Notes under the pieces: generated by a model
Told to the model about the DNA's origin: nothing
Databases searched by the model: none
What the model saw: the letters and a program-made list of their open reading frames with translations, nothing else
Translations under genes and position numbers: made by a program
Shown: one piece after another, positions 18,003 through 27,601 of the stretch
How positions within the stretch are numbered: the first letter of the stretch is position 1
How the letters are laid out: each line of letters begins with the position of its first letter
From: Pseudomonas monsensis
GTDB taxonomy: Bacteria > Pseudomonadota > Gammaproteobacteria > Pseudomonadales > Pseudomonadaceae
Length of the DNA: 64,000 nt
Assembly: GCF_014268495.2 (NCBI RefSeq)
Contig: NZ_CP077087.1
Coordinates: 417,001 to 481,000 of the forward strand
Reading direction: 5' to 3'

Positions 18003-18886
18003 AAAAACCGTTTCTGACTATCGGTCGCGTGGTCCTGACCCTGCTGATCGTGACTTTCGCCGTCGTCCTCGTCTGGCGCATGGTGATGTATTACATGTTT
18101 GCGCCGTGGACCCGCGACGGCCATATCCGTGCCGACATCATCCAGATCGCCCCGGACGTGTCCGGGCTGATCCAGCAGGTCGAGGTCAAGGACAACCAGT
18201 TGATCAAACGCGGCCAGGTGCTGTTCAGCATCGACCAGGACCGCTTCAAACTGGCCCTGCGTCAAGCTAAAGCAACGGTTGCCGATCGCGAAGAAACCCT
18301 CGCCCAGGCCCAGCGTGAGGCCAAGCGTAACCGTGGCCTGGGCAATCTGGTGCCGGCCGAACAGCTGGAAGAAAGCCTGTCGAAGGTCGCCCGTGCGCAA
18401 TCGGCGCTGGCTGAAGCGCTGGTGGCGGTGGACAGCGCCCAGCTCAACCTCGACCGTTCGGTGATCCGCAGTCCGGTGGACGGCTACGTCAACGACCGTG
18501 CACCGCGTCCGCAAGAGTTCGTCACGGCCGGGCGGCCGGTGCTGTCGGTGGTCGACAGCAACTCGTTCCACATCGACGGCTATTTTGAAGAAACCAAACT
18601 CGACGGCATCCATGTCGGCCAGTCTGTCGACATCCGTGTGATCGGCGACAAAGCGAAGCTGCGCGGGCATGTCGAAAGCATCGTCGCCGGTATCGAAGAC
18701 CGTGACCGCACCAGCGGCAGCAACCTGCTGCCCAACGTCAACCCGGCGTTCAGCTGGGTGCGCCTGGCGCAACGGATTCCGGTGCGTATCGCCTTTGATG
18801 ATGTGCCGGAGGACTTCCGCATGATCGCCGGCCGCACCGCGACCGTGTCGATCATCGACGAGCAAAAGCAGGAGCCTGCGCAATGA
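17999..18886 (+). CDS. HlyD/AaeA-type membrane fusion protein
   Basis: A 295-residue protein with an N-terminal membrane anchor (VVLTLLIVTFAVVLVWRMVMYY), a biotinyl-lipoyl-like half (IAPDVSGLIQQVEVKDNQLIKRGQVLFSID), a helical hairpin and a second lipoyl half (VIRSPVDGYVNDRAPRPQEFV), then the beta-barrel domain (HIDGYFEETKLDGIHVGQ). It bridges the FUSC pump and the outer membrane channel encoded next. ATGA overlaps on both sides show tight coupling. Confidence 0.92.
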   Translation: MKKPFLTIGRVVLTLLIVTFAVVLVWRMVMYYMFAPWTRDGHIRADIIQIAPDVSGLIQQVEVKDNQLIKRGQVLFSIDQDRFKLALRQAKATVADREETLAQAQREAKRNRGLGNLVPAEQLEESLSKVARAQSALAEALVAVDSAQLNLDRSVIRSPVDGYVNDRAPRPQEFVTAGRPVLSVVDSNSFHIDGYFEETKLDGIHVGQSVDIRVIGDKAKLRGHVESIVAGIEDRDRTSGSNLLPNVNPAFSWVRLAQRIPVRIAFDDVPEDFRMIAGRTATVSIIDEQKQEPAQ

Positions 18887-20325
18887 ACAGGGCCCTGATG
18901 ATCGCCGGGTTGGGCGTGATGCTCTCGGCCTGTCAGATGGTCGGGCCGGATTATCACCTGCCCGCTGACGCGGCGGTGCAGCGCAAGGACTTTCAGGGCG
19001 AGTTGGCCGTGGAGGGCAAACCGGTGGTTTCAGCACCGGTGCCGGCGGACTGGTGGCGTTTGTATCGAGACCCGCGTCTGGACCAGTTGGTGCAGCAGGC
19101 CATGGCTTCCAATACCGATTTGCGCGTGGCTGCGGCCAACCTGTCGCGGGCCCGTGCGCAGGTCGATGAAGCCAAAGCGGCCGGTGGCTGGAGCGGCGGC
19201 GTGAAGATGGGCGCGCAGCGCTTGCAGGAATCCGGTCAGGCGTTCCTGTTGCCAGAAAAAGTGCCGGTGGCCAACGTCGCTGACATCGGCATCAGTGCTT
19301 CTTACCAGTTCGACCTGTGGGGCACGCTGCAACGCGGCATCGAAGCGGCGCAAGCCAACGCTGATGCCACGCAAGCGGCGGCCGACACCGCGCGCATCAC
19401 CCTGGTGGCGGACGTGGTTCGCGCCTACACGCAAGTCTGCGCCGCCAATGAAGAGCGGGAAATCGCCCAGCATTCCCTCGACCTGCAATCGCAGAGCACC
19501 ACGCTGATTCAGCGCCTGCGCGATGCCGGGCGTGGCGATGAAACCCAGGTCACCCGTTCGCAAACCCAATTCAAATCCTTGCGCGCCGACATGCCGCGCT
19601 ATGAAGCGGCGCGTCAGGCCGGTTTGTTCCGCTTGTCGATGCTGCTGGCCAAACCGGTCGAGCAATTGCCGGCCGGCACCGCCACCTGCGCCGAATTGCC
19701 AAAAATCGCCCAACGGGTGCCGGTCGGCGACGGTGCGGCGCTGCTCAAGCGCCGTCCCGATGTACGTCAGGCCGAACGTCGTCTCGCCGCCGCGACCGCC
19801 GGGATCGGCATCGCCACGGGCGAGTTGTACCCGGACATCAGCATCGGCGCGACCATCGGCACCGTCGGCATTGTTTCCGACCTTGGCGATCCGTCGACCA
19901 ACCGTTGGGGCTTCGGCCCGTCGTTGAGCTGGAAAGTGCCGACCAACGGCGCCCGCGCGCGCATTCGTGAAGCCGAAGCCTCGACCCAAGGCGCGCTGGC
20001 GCATTTCGACGGCGTGGTGCTCAACGCCATCCGCGAGACCCAGACCGGTCTGGCCCAGTACAGCGCGTTGCTGCAACGCCGCGATGCGCTGGCCGATGCC
20101 GAGCAGTCGGCGAAACTGGCCGCCGACCAGACCCACCGCTTCTTCCAGGCCGGGCGCGAGTCGTTCCTCGCCGACCTGCAAGCGACCCGTACTTACACCG
20201 ACGTCACCGCGCAACTGGCCGCGGCCAACACCCAGGTCGCGATGAGTCAGATCGATTTGTTCCTCGCCCTGGGCGGCGGTTGGGAAAGCGGACGAACGCA
20301 AGCGACAACCGCCAGCAAACCCTGA
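18883..20325 (+). CDS. NodT/OprM-type outer membrane efflux lipoprotein
   Basis: A 480-residue protein with a lipobox (GVMLSACQMVGPDYHLP; Cys near residue 18) and the NodT pattern: DWWRLYRDPRLDQLVQQAMASNTDLRVAAANLSRARAQ, the periplasmic helical barrel, and RRPDVRQAERRLAAATAGIGIATGELYPDISI. It forms the outer membrane exit duct for the AaeAB-like pump. It is the last gene of the marR-led operon and overlaps the fusion protein by four bases. Confidence 0.92.
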   Translation: MNRALMIAGLGVMLSACQMVGPDYHLPADAAVQRKDFQGELAVEGKPVVSAPVPADWWRLYRDPRLDQLVQQAMASNTDLRVAAANLSRARAQVDEAKAAGGWSGGVKMGAQRLQESGQAFLLPEKVPVANVADIGISASYQFDLWGTLQRGIEAAQANADATQAAADTARITLVADVVRAYTQVCAANEEREIAQHSLDLQSQSTTLIQRLRDAGRGDETQVTRSQTQFKSLRADMPRYEAARQAGLFRLSMLLAKPVEQLPAGTATCAELPKIAQRVPVGDGAALLKRRPDVRQAERRLAAATAGIGIATGELYPDISIGATIGTVGIVSDLGDPSTNRWGFGPSLSWKVPTNGARARIREAEASTQGALAHFDGVVLNAIRETQTGLAQYSALLQRRDALADAEQSAKLAADQTHRFFQAGRESFLADLQATRTYTDVTAQLAAANTQVAMSQIDLFLALGGGWESGRTQATTASKP

Positions 20326-20350
20326 GGCCGTTGCTATGCTTTGAAGTGTT

Positions 20351-20380
20351 GGAAGGGCGCCCCGAGCAAGGCGCCCCTTC
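20351..20380 (+). terminator. Hairpin after the efflux operon (probable terminator)
   Basis: AAGGGCGCC and GGCGCCCCTT pair around an eight-base loop shortly after the last efflux gene. There is no T run, so it may act as a weak or Rho-assisted stop. Confidence 0.5.
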
Positions 20381-20418
20381 AGCGCACATTGCTAGCGCTG
20401 GTCTAGGGGAAACCAATA

Positions 20419-21054
20419 ATGAAAAACCCTTACGCTCTCGGCTTCTGGTGCGCCATCGCAGCGCTGGTGCTGCTCTCGGCCACCTATTTCTACGGCATCA
20501 TGCTGGCCCACCAGATCGACAAGGCGATGGTGTTCCTCGACAGCGCGACCGCGCTGATCGCGGTCATGGCGATCGTCGTGGTGGCGTGGGCGTCGGTCCA
20601 GGTGCAGCGGGTCAAGAAACGACAGCTTGAACAGGGCAGGACCCTGGTGCTGATCTGGGACACCAAAGTCGCCCTGCGTCGGGTCGAAACCGTGTTCGAC
20701 CGGTATTTCTGGGGCAGCTATTGGCAGCCGGGTCGCACCTTCGCCGAAGTCATGGGCGAACTCACTGGCACGCCGCTGGAAAAAAGCCTCGAAGCGCTGA
20801 AGAAGCAGTGCCTGGAACTCGACAAGCAGATTGATGGCGAGGGCTGGCATTGGTTGAACAACGCCCGGGAATTGTCCGATGTCGCCACGGCCATGGCCCG
20901 TGAGCGCTATCAACTGGACTTCTGCGACCCCCGCGCCGACGGGCCGGGCGGGGCGGTGATTGACCGGGATTTTGAAGTGCTGGTGTACACCTGGACCGCA
21001 CGGCTGAAGAGCTTTGATCATCAACTCGATGAAATCGAGGTTCAGTATTCCTGA
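20419..21054 (+). CDS. Uncharacterised two-helix membrane protein
   Basis: A 211-residue protein I do not recognise. Two membrane helices at the N-terminus (GFWCAIAALVLLSATYFYGIML and ALIAVMAIVVVAWASVQV) are followed by a cytoplasmic domain of about 145 residues, rich in charged helices (QVQRVKKRQLEQGR, KSLEALKKQCLELDKQIDGEG). The topology resembles small membrane-anchored scaffold or sensor proteins, but no catalytic motif is visible. A good AGGGGAAA ribosome site precedes the ATG. It is probably a single-gene unit. Confidence 0.75.
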   Translation: MKNPYALGFWCAIAALVLLSATYFYGIMLAHQIDKAMVFLDSATALIAVMAIVVVAWASVQVQRVKKRQLEQGRTLVLIWDTKVALRRVETVFDRYFWGSYWQPGRTFAEVMGELTGTPLEKSLEALKKQCLELDKQIDGEGWHWLNNARELSDVATAMARERYQLDFCDPRADGPGGAVIDRDFEVLVYTWTARLKSFDHQLDEIEVQYS

Positions 21055-21076
21055 TTCTCTGCTGAATCATCTGGCC

Positions 21077-21144
21077 CCTTCGCGAGCAAGCTCGCTCCCA
21101 CAGGTACAGCGTTGTCCTTGTGGGAGCGAGCTTGCTCGCGAAGG
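21077..21144. repeat. Inverted REP pair
   Basis: CTTCGCGAGCAAGCTCGCTC (from 21078) and its near-perfect inverse (21118-21144) form a REP doublet with a short loop. Near-identical pairs occur at 58610-58704 and 63220-63318. Confidence 0.85.
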
Positions 21145-21346
21145 CGGACTGAAAAACACCGAAACTCTTCCCGCCTGTCGACTGTCCACAATTCCCATAG
21201 ACACTCTTTAACCTTTAAACATTGGGCCTCCTCCCGTGCCCGGTGCTAATCTCCACCGCTGAATTCAGCGCAGTCGAGCCGCGACCCGATCACGGGTTCA
21301 GGGAAGACAACCACACTCACAGCCACGGAAATCGATCAGGTCATTC

Positions 21347-22852
21347 ATGAATAAATCAGCAGGCGTGCTACTCGGGATTGTTGTTGCGATCGGTGCCATC
21401 AGCGCCGGCGGGGCCTGGTATACCGGGACCAAGATCGAAGGCGTGCTGAACAACGCCGTCACCAACGCCAACAAAGAGCTGCAGACCGCGATGGCCGGCT
21501 CCAATGGCACCGCGTCGCTGGAGCTGGTGTCGCTGGAGCGTCACACCTTCACCAGCACCGCGCACTACCGCCTCAAGGGCGAAGGCGAGATGTTCGGTGA
21601 CAAACCGGTCGAGCTGTTGTTTGTCGACCACATCGAGCACGGCCCGCTGCCGTTCTCGCGCCTGGTGTCGCTGAAATGGCTGCCGGTCATGGCCACCAGC
21701 AACTATGAGCTGGAAAAGAACGCCGCCACTGAAAAATGGTTCGCCGCCGCCAAGGGCGCTGCCCCGCTCAAAGGCGTGACCAACATCGGCTACGACGAAT
21801 CCACCACCAGCACCGTCGACCTGCTGCCGCTGGAAACCGCGCTGGATGAACAGTCCAGCCTGAAGTTCTCCGGCCTGACCCTGAACATCTCCGCCAGTGC
21901 CCAGGCACAGAAGGTCAAGGCGGACGGCTATATGGACAACCTGAAACTGGTCACCGTCGCCGAAGATCAGGCGCCCGTGCAGATCGAACTCAACGGTCTG
22001 ACCCTGGCCAGCAACCTCGCCAAGAGCAGCTATGGCTACTACACCGGCGAAAACACCCTGGAGCTGACCAACAGCAAGACCACCTTCGGCACCCAACAGT
22101 CGGTGCTCGGCGTGAAGAACTTCGAAATGAAGAACCTCACCGAAGAAAGCGGCAGCAATGCCTCGGGCCGCGCCGATTACAAGATTGGCGAAATCAGCCT
22201 CAACGACAAGAAAATCGGTTCGGCCGCTATGGCCATGAGCCTGAAAAACCTCGATATCCCATCGACCATGTCGCTGATGCAGATCTACCAGACCAAACTG
22301 CAGCCGTATGAAAAAGCCGCCGCCGAAGCTGCCGAAGCCGGCTTGCCGGCTCCCGAGCTGAATCTGACCGAAGCGGAAAATGCTCAAGTCAAAGCCGACC
22401 TGCAGAAACTGCTGGCCGCCGGGCCGCAAGTGGCGCTGGAAAACCTGTCGCTGAAAACCGCCAACGGTGAGAGCCGCGCCAATCTGGTGGTCGACCTGAC
22501 CAAGCCGCAGTCGATGGACCTGCCGCCGGATCAGCTGGGCAAGCAACTGATTGCCCTGCTGGACCTGAATATCCAGGTGTCCAAGCCGATGCTGATCGAC
22601 CTGCTCAGCGTGCAGGCGCAACTGGATGGCCAGACCGACGCCAAAGCGATTGTCGATCAGTCCAAAGAGGCGGCCGACATGTTTGCCGGCATGGCCGTCG
22701 GTTCGCAGTTGGCGACCCTGGATGGCACCAACGTCGTGACCAAGCTGCATTACGCCGCCAATCAAGTGGAGTTCAACGGCCAGAAAATGACCGTTGAGCA
22801 GTTCGTCGGTTTCCTGATGAGCAAATTCGCCGGCGTCACGCAAGTGCAGTAA
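21347..22852 (+). CDS. YdgA family protein (DUF945)
   Basis: A 501-residue protein with one N-terminal membrane helix (AGVLLGIVVAIGAISAGGAWYTG) and a long periplasmic part with the DUF945 pattern (TGTKIEGVLNNAVTNANKEL, LVSLERHTFTSTAHYRLKGEG, FVDHIEHGPLPFSRL). The HIEHGPLP element is characteristic of YdgA. The family has no proven function and has been linked to cell envelope and lipoprotein-like AsmA folds only loosely. A weak TCAGGTC ribosome site precedes the ATG. A terminator follows, so it is a single transcription unit. Confidence 0.85.
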   Translation: MNKSAGVLLGIVVAIGAISAGGAWYTGTKIEGVLNNAVTNANKELQTAMAGSNGTASLELVSLERHTFTSTAHYRLKGEGEMFGDKPVELLFVDHIEHGPLPFSRLVSLKWLPVMATSNYELEKNAATEKWFAAAKGAAPLKGVTNIGYDESTTSTVDLLPLETALDEQSSLKFSGLTLNISASAQAQKVKADGYMDNLKLVTVAEDQAPVQIELNGLTLASNLAKSSYGYYTGENTLELTNSKTTFGTQQSVLGVKNFEMKNLTEESGSNASGRADYKIGEISLNDKKIGSAAMAMSLKNLDIPSTMSLMQIYQTKLQPYEKAAAEAAEAGLPAPELNLTEAENAQVKADLQKLLAAGPQVALENLSLKTANGESRANLVVDLTKPQSMDLPPDQLGKQLIALLDLNIQVSKPMLIDLLSVQAQLDGQTDAKAIVDQSKEAADMFAGMAVGSQLATLDGTNVVTKLHYAANQVEFNGQKMTVEQFVGFLMSKFAGVTQVQ

Positions 22853-22867
22853 TACTGCGCGCTAAAT

Positions 22868-22909
22868 GAAAACGCCCGGCCTCTGCATTGCGCAGACGCC
22901 GGGCGTTTT
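22868..22909 (+). terminator. Intrinsic terminator after the ydgA-like gene
   Basis: AAAACGCCCGGC pairs with GCCGGGCGTTTT around a loop with a further GTCTGCG-like stem. The T run is short, and the A run on the other side makes it potentially bidirectional. Confidence 0.75.
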
Positions 22910-23109
22910 GCTGTCTGGCGTTCGGGGTTTCGGTGCCACGATGGAATCGCCGGCACGATTCTGAACAATTATTGCGTTGCGGATCCTGGTCTACGCTTGC
23001 GTGCAAGACTGCCTGACTAAGCTTGGCCGTGGGTGGTTGATCGCGGCCACCGTTACGAATGGGCAAGGAGGGCATTGCGACCCGGCTAGCCATGTAAGGA
23101 TGCTGACGA

Positions 23110-25590
23110 ATGCCGCGTATTGATGTTCCCGTATTACATCGTGGTTTACGCCCATTGTTTCGTGTCGCGCTGTGCAGCCAATTGCTCTGGCCGGCACTGG
23201 CGTTTGCCGACACACCCTACGATCAAATGGTGCGCGACGCCCGTGCCGGGCAGTACACGCCTGCACTGACGGTATTGCGTCAGGTGCCTCCCGGCCAGTC
23301 GACGACCGGGCAGGTCAGCGATCACCTGCAAATCGCCAGCTGGGCCGGTCTCGATGCCGAAGTGGTGCAGGTTTATGAGACCCAGGGCCGCGACCGCGTC
23401 CTGCCGGTTCAGGCGCTGACCGCCACGGCGCGCGCCTACCGCAACCTCAAGCGCTGGGATCAAGCCACTCAGGTCTATAACAAGGCCCTGGCGCTGGAGC
23501 CGGATAACGCTGATCTGCAACTCGGTCTGGCCCTGACTCAGGCCGACGCCGGCAAACCCGACGAAGCGGTGACCCGCGCCAAAGCGCTGGTGGCGGCCAG
23601 ACCCGATGACCCTGCGCGTCGTCTGGCACTGGGGTACGCCCTGACCCGTGACAACAAACCCTACGACGCTTTGTTCGAATACGATCAGGCCTTCATCCGC
23701 GCCGGCAGCAAGCCGCAAGTTGCCCGAGAATACGTGGTCGCCCTGCAAAAGGCGCGTCTGCCGGAGCCGGCGTTGCGCCTGGCCAATCAACGCCCCGGGC
23801 TGATCGATCCGGTCATCCTGCGTCGCCTCGAAGGCGATCTGGCCGCCGAACGCGTGCGCCTCGCCGAGCTCGCCACCCGCAGTGAGAAAGAGCACTACGT
23901 CATCGCCGACCGAGCGTTGGCCGACTACGACAAACTCCTCGCTACCTGGACGCCCGACGCGACTGCACACGATGACGTGATCCGCTGGCGCATCGACCGC
24001 ATGGGCGCGCTCAAGGCCCGGGCGCGCACCGCCGACGTCATTGCTGAATATCAAAAGCTGCACGCCGAAGGCGTGAACATTCCGACCTACGCCCTGCGCT
24101 GGGTGGCGGCGTCGTATCTGGACCAGCGTGAGCCGGAAATCGCCACCGACCTCTATCGCCAAGTGCTGTCGGCACCCGACGCGGATGTCGGTGATCGCCT
24201 CGAAGATTCCACCGCGCTGTATTACTCGTTGCTTGAAAGCGACCGCGCCGAAGAGGCCCGCCAGGTCGCCGAAGACTTGGCCAAGACCCAGCGTCCGCGC
24301 ATCGAACTCAAGGGCTTGCCGATCGGCAACCCCAACCATGAATGGATGGACGCCCAGCAGTTGGCCGCACAGGCCGGCACCTATGGTTCCGACTTGCCCC
24401 ACAGCGAAGAACGCTTGCAGACGCTGGTCGATCAGGCCCCCGGCAATGTCGGCCTGCGTCTGGCCCAGGCCGACCTGTATCTGGCGCGGCAATGGCCGCG
24501 CCGTGCGGAAGTCCAGCTCAAGGAAACCGAGAGCATGGTGCCGCGCAACATGGGCCTGGAAGTCGCGCAGGCGCGCACGGCGATGACGCTGCAGGAATGG
24601 CGGCAGATGGATGCGCTGACCGATGACGTGGTCGCGCGATTCCCTGATAACCGTCAGGTCCAGCGGGCGGCGCGTGAGCGCGAAGTGCATGACATGTCCG
24701 AACTGCGCGTCGAAGCCTACGGCGGCAAGGCCAACGGTGGCGGCAGTGGCGACGCAGGAGCCGTCAGTGGCAGCCGCGATTTTGGCATTCAGAGCACCCT
24801 GTATAGCCCGCCGATCGACGAAGACTGGCGGGTGTTCGCCGGCGCCGGCTACGCCACTGGCGATTTTGCCGAAGGCACCGGCAACCACCGTTTCCAGCGT
24901 GTGGGCCTGGAGCGGCGTACCCGCGACATGACCCTCGAAGCGGAAGTCTCCAACCATTCCTACGGTTTTGGTGACAAACAGGGCGCACGACTGGCGATCG
25001 CCCGCGACATCAATGACCACTGGCAATACGGCGGCAGCCTCGAATACCTGTCGGCCGAGACACCGCTGCGCGCGCTCAACAGCGATATCAAGGCCAACGG
25101 TGGCAGCGGTTTCATTCGCTGGCGCGCCAACGAAAGCCGCGAATGGCGCCTGTCGGTGAGTCCTTCGCACTTCAGCGACGGCAACAACCGCGTCGAGGCC
25201 TTGCTCACCGGGCGCGAGGGCGTCTACAGCGCACCGAACGTGCAGGTCGACGCCGGTCTGGAAGTCGGCACCAGCCACAACTCCAATTCCGAGGATGTGC
25301 CGTACTTCAACCCGAAATCCGACTTCAGCGTGATGCCGCTGGTCAACGTCAATCACGTGCTCTACCACCGCTACGAAACCTCCTGGAGCCAGCAGTTCCA
25401 GGCCGGTGCGGGCACGTACAGCCAGCGTGATCACGGCACCGGCGGCATGGCGCTGCTCGGTTACGGCCAGCGTTATGCCTGGAACGACGTGTTCGAGGTG
25501 GGCGGCTTGTTCAGTGTGATCAACCGGCCCTACGACGGTGATCGGGAAACTGATCTGCGTCTGCTCGTCGACCTCACTTTCCGCTTCTAG
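23110..25590 (+). CDS. pgaA: PgaA, poly-beta-1,6-GlcNAc export porin
   Basis: An 826-residue protein with a signal peptide (VALCSQLLWPALAFADTP), a periplasmic superhelix of TPR repeats (about residues 40-510) and a C-terminal beta-barrel of about 300 residues that ends in a Phe (DLTFRF). This is the size and design of PgaA, which guides de-N-acetylated poly-N-acetylglucosamine through the outer membrane. AAGGATG stands before the ATG. It is the first of four pga genes with 12-base or smaller spacings. Confidence 0.93.
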   Translation: MPRIDVPVLHRGLRPLFRVALCSQLLWPALAFADTPYDQMVRDARAGQYTPALTVLRQVPPGQSTTGQVSDHLQIASWAGLDAEVVQVYETQGRDRVLPVQALTATARAYRNLKRWDQATQVYNKALALEPDNADLQLGLALTQADAGKPDEAVTRAKALVAARPDDPARRLALGYALTRDNKPYDALFEYDQAFIRAGSKPQVAREYVVALQKARLPEPALRLANQRPGLIDPVILRRLEGDLAAERVRLAELATRSEKEHYVIADRALADYDKLLATWTPDATAHDDVIRWRIDRMGALKARARTADVIAEYQKLHAEGVNIPTYALRWVAASYLDQREPEIATDLYRQVLSAPDADVGDRLEDSTALYYSLLESDRAEEARQVAEDLAKTQRPRIELKGLPIGNPNHEWMDAQQLAAQAGTYGSDLPHSEERLQTLVDQAPGNVGLRLAQADLYLARQWPRRAEVQLKETESMVPRNMGLEVAQARTAMTLQEWRQMDALTDDVVARFPDNRQVQRAAREREVHDMSELRVEAYGGKANGGGSGDAGAVSGSRDFGIQSTLYSPPIDEDWRVFAGAGYATGDFAEGTGNHRFQRVGLERRTRDMTLEAEVSNHSYGFGDKQGARLAIARDINDHWQYGGSLEYLSAETPLRALNSDIKANGGSGFIRWRANESREWRLSVSPSHFSDGNNRVEALLTGREGVYSAPNVQVDAGLEVGTSHNSNSEDVPYFNPKSDFSVMPLVNVNHVLYHRYETSWSQQFQAGAGTYSQRDHGTGGMALLGYGQRYAWNDVFEVGGLFSVINRPYDGDRETDLRLLVDLTFRF

Positions 25591-25602
25591 AAGAGTTTGA
25601 AG

Positions 25603-27600
25603 ATGCCTTTGATTTCGCGTTTCATCCTTCTGCTGGGAGTGCTGCTGGTCAGCGCCTGCGCCCAGCAAGCCCCGGCCTTCGCACCGCCGTCCGAACGCCC
25701 GCTGGCGGCCAGTGAAAAACCGTGGCCGAAAAATCACGTGCTCGGCATTGCTTATCACGACGTCGAAGACCGCGACCCTGATCAGGCGGTGGTGGCGGTG
25801 CGTACCGAGCGCATGATCGAGCAGCTCGCCTGGTTGCGCGAGAACGGCTACAAACCGGTGACGGTCGACCAGATCATGGCCGCGCGCAAGGGCGGCCCGG
25901 AGCTGCCGGCGAAAGCGATCCTGCTCAGTTTCGACGACGGTTATTCGAGCTTTTATACCCGCGTGCTGCCAGTGCTGCGCGCCTACAACTGGCACGCCTT
26001 GCTGGCCCCGGTCGGCGTCTGGATCGACACGCCGCTCAATCAACCGGTGGACTTCGCTGGCGCTCCGCGCGCGCGTTCCGATTTCCTGACCTGGGATCAG
26101 ATCCGCGAAATCTCGCAATCCGGTCTGGTGGAAATCGCCGCCCACACCGACGCCAGTCACAAAGGCATCCTCGCCAACCCGCAGGGCAACATGCAGCCGG
26201 CGGCGGCAACCCGACGCTACGATCCGGTGACCAAACGCTACGAGTCCGAAGAGGATTTCCGTGCGCGGATCCGCAACGACGTCGCGACCATCTCGGAAAA
26301 GATTCGCAAGGTCACGGGCTACAAGCCGCGCATCTGGGTCTGGCCTTACGGCGCGGCGGACGGTACTTCGCTGGCGGTGATTGGCGACCAGGGCTACGAA
26401 ATGGCCCTGACCCTCGACGACGGTCTCGATGCCCTCGACAACCTGATGAGCAGCCCGCGCTTCCTGGTTTCCTCCGATCCCGATGGCGAGGTGTTCTCCA
26501 ATAGCATCGTCGACGTGCAGTCGGATTTCGTCATGCGTGTGGTGCACGTCGATCTGGACAACGTCTACGACCCGGACCCGGCACAACAGGACATCAACCT
26601 CGGCAAACTGGTGCAGCGCATGGCCGACATGGGCGCCAACACGGTGTTCCTGCAAGCCTTTGCCGACCCGAAGGGCGATGGTCTGGTGCACTCGCTGTAC
26701 TTCCCCAACCGTCACTTGCCGGTACGTGCGGATATTTTTAACCGCGTCGCCTGGCAACTACGTACCCGCGCTAACGTGAAGGTCTTCGCGTGGATGCCGG
26801 TGCTGAGTTTTGGTCTCGACTCGAAACTGCCGCGCGTGACCCGGTGGGACCCGAAAACCGGCATCACCTCGGTGGATCCGGATCAGTACCAACGCTTGTC
26901 GCCGTTCGATCCGGAAGTGCGACGGATCATCGGCGAAATCTATGAAGACGTGGCACGGCTGACGTCGGTCAACGGCATCCTCTATCACGACGACGCGATT
27001 CTGTCGGACTTCGAGGATGCCGGCCCCGAGGCGTTGAAAGCCTACGTCGCCCACGGTTTGCCAGGTTCGATTGCCGCCCTGCGCGATGATCCGGCGGCAA
27101 TGCAGCGCTGGACGCGGTTCAAGAGCCGCTACCTGATCGACTTCACCAACGAGCTGACCGCCAAAGTCCGCGCCATTCGGGGCCCGCAGGTGCTGACCGC
27201 GCGCAATATTTTCGCCGAGCCGATGCTCAATCCCGACAGCGAAGCCTGGTACGCGCAGAACCTCGACGACTTCTTGCAGACCTACGACTGGACCGCGCCG
27301 ATGGCCATGCCATTGATGGAAAAACAGACCCAGGCCGAGTCCGGCCCGTGGCTGGAAACCCTGGTGCAAACCGTCAGCAAGCGCCCCGGTGCCCTGAACC
27401 GCACGGTGTTCGAGTTGCAGGCCCGCGACTGGACGAAAAAAGATCAGGCCGACATCGACGGCGCGCACCTCGCCGACTGGATGGGCCGCCTCAAGCGTCA
27501 GGGCGCGACCAGTTTCGGTTACTACCCGGACAACTTCCTCGACAACCTGCCGGACCTGAAAACCGTAAGGCCTGCACTCTCCAACAAATGGAACCCATGA
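25603..27600 (+). CDS. pgaB: PgaB, poly-GlcNAc N-deacetylase / hydrolase lipoprotein
   Basis: A 665-residue lipoprotein (LLLGVLLVSAC lipobox). The N-terminal CE4 deacetylase domain shows LLSFDDGYSSF (metal-binding Asp) and AAHTDASHKG (metal-binding His pair). The C-terminal GH153 domain shows VDLDNVYDPD, FLQAFADPKGDG, FAWMPVLSF and LYHDDAIL (catalytic Asp region). PgaB partly deacetylates the polymer before export and can cleave it. The ATG at 25603 starts the signal peptide; an in-frame TTG six bases upstream is less likely. It lies 12 bases after pgaA. Confidence 0.95.
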   Translation: MPLISRFILLLGVLLVSACAQQAPAFAPPSERPLAASEKPWPKNHVLGIAYHDVEDRDPDQAVVAVRTERMIEQLAWLRENGYKPVTVDQIMAARKGGPELPAKAILLSFDDGYSSFYTRVLPVLRAYNWHALLAPVGVWIDTPLNQPVDFAGAPRARSDFLTWDQIREISQSGLVEIAAHTDASHKGILANPQGNMQPAAATRRYDPVTKRYESEEDFRARIRNDVATISEKIRKVTGYKPRIWVWPYGAADGTSLAVIGDQGYEMALTLDDGLDALDNLMSSPRFLVSSDPDGEVFSNSIVDVQSDFVMRVVHVDLDNVYDPDPAQQDINLGKLVQRMADMGANTVFLQAFADPKGDGLVHSLYFPNRHLPVRADIFNRVAWQLRTRANVKVFAWMPVLSFGLDSKLPRVTRWDPKTGITSVDPDQYQRLSPFDPEVRRIIGEIYEDVARLTSVNGILYHDDAILSDFEDAGPEALKAYVAHGLPGSIAALRDDPAAMQRWTRFKSRYLIDFTNELTAKVRAIRGPQVLTARNIFAEPMLNPDSEAWYAQNLDDFLQTYDWTAPMAMPLMEKQTQAESGPWLETLVQTVSKRPGALNRTVFELQARDWTKKDQADIDGAHLADWMGRLKRQGATSFGYYPDNFLDNLPDLKTVRPALSNKWNP

Positions 27601-27601
27601 C

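Noticed and set aside
23146..26757. 1203-codon open frame on the minus strand opposite pgaA and pgaB
   Set aside because: It spans two well supported genes and a gene boundary. Composition is that of antisense GC-rich DNA, with no ribosome site or domain.
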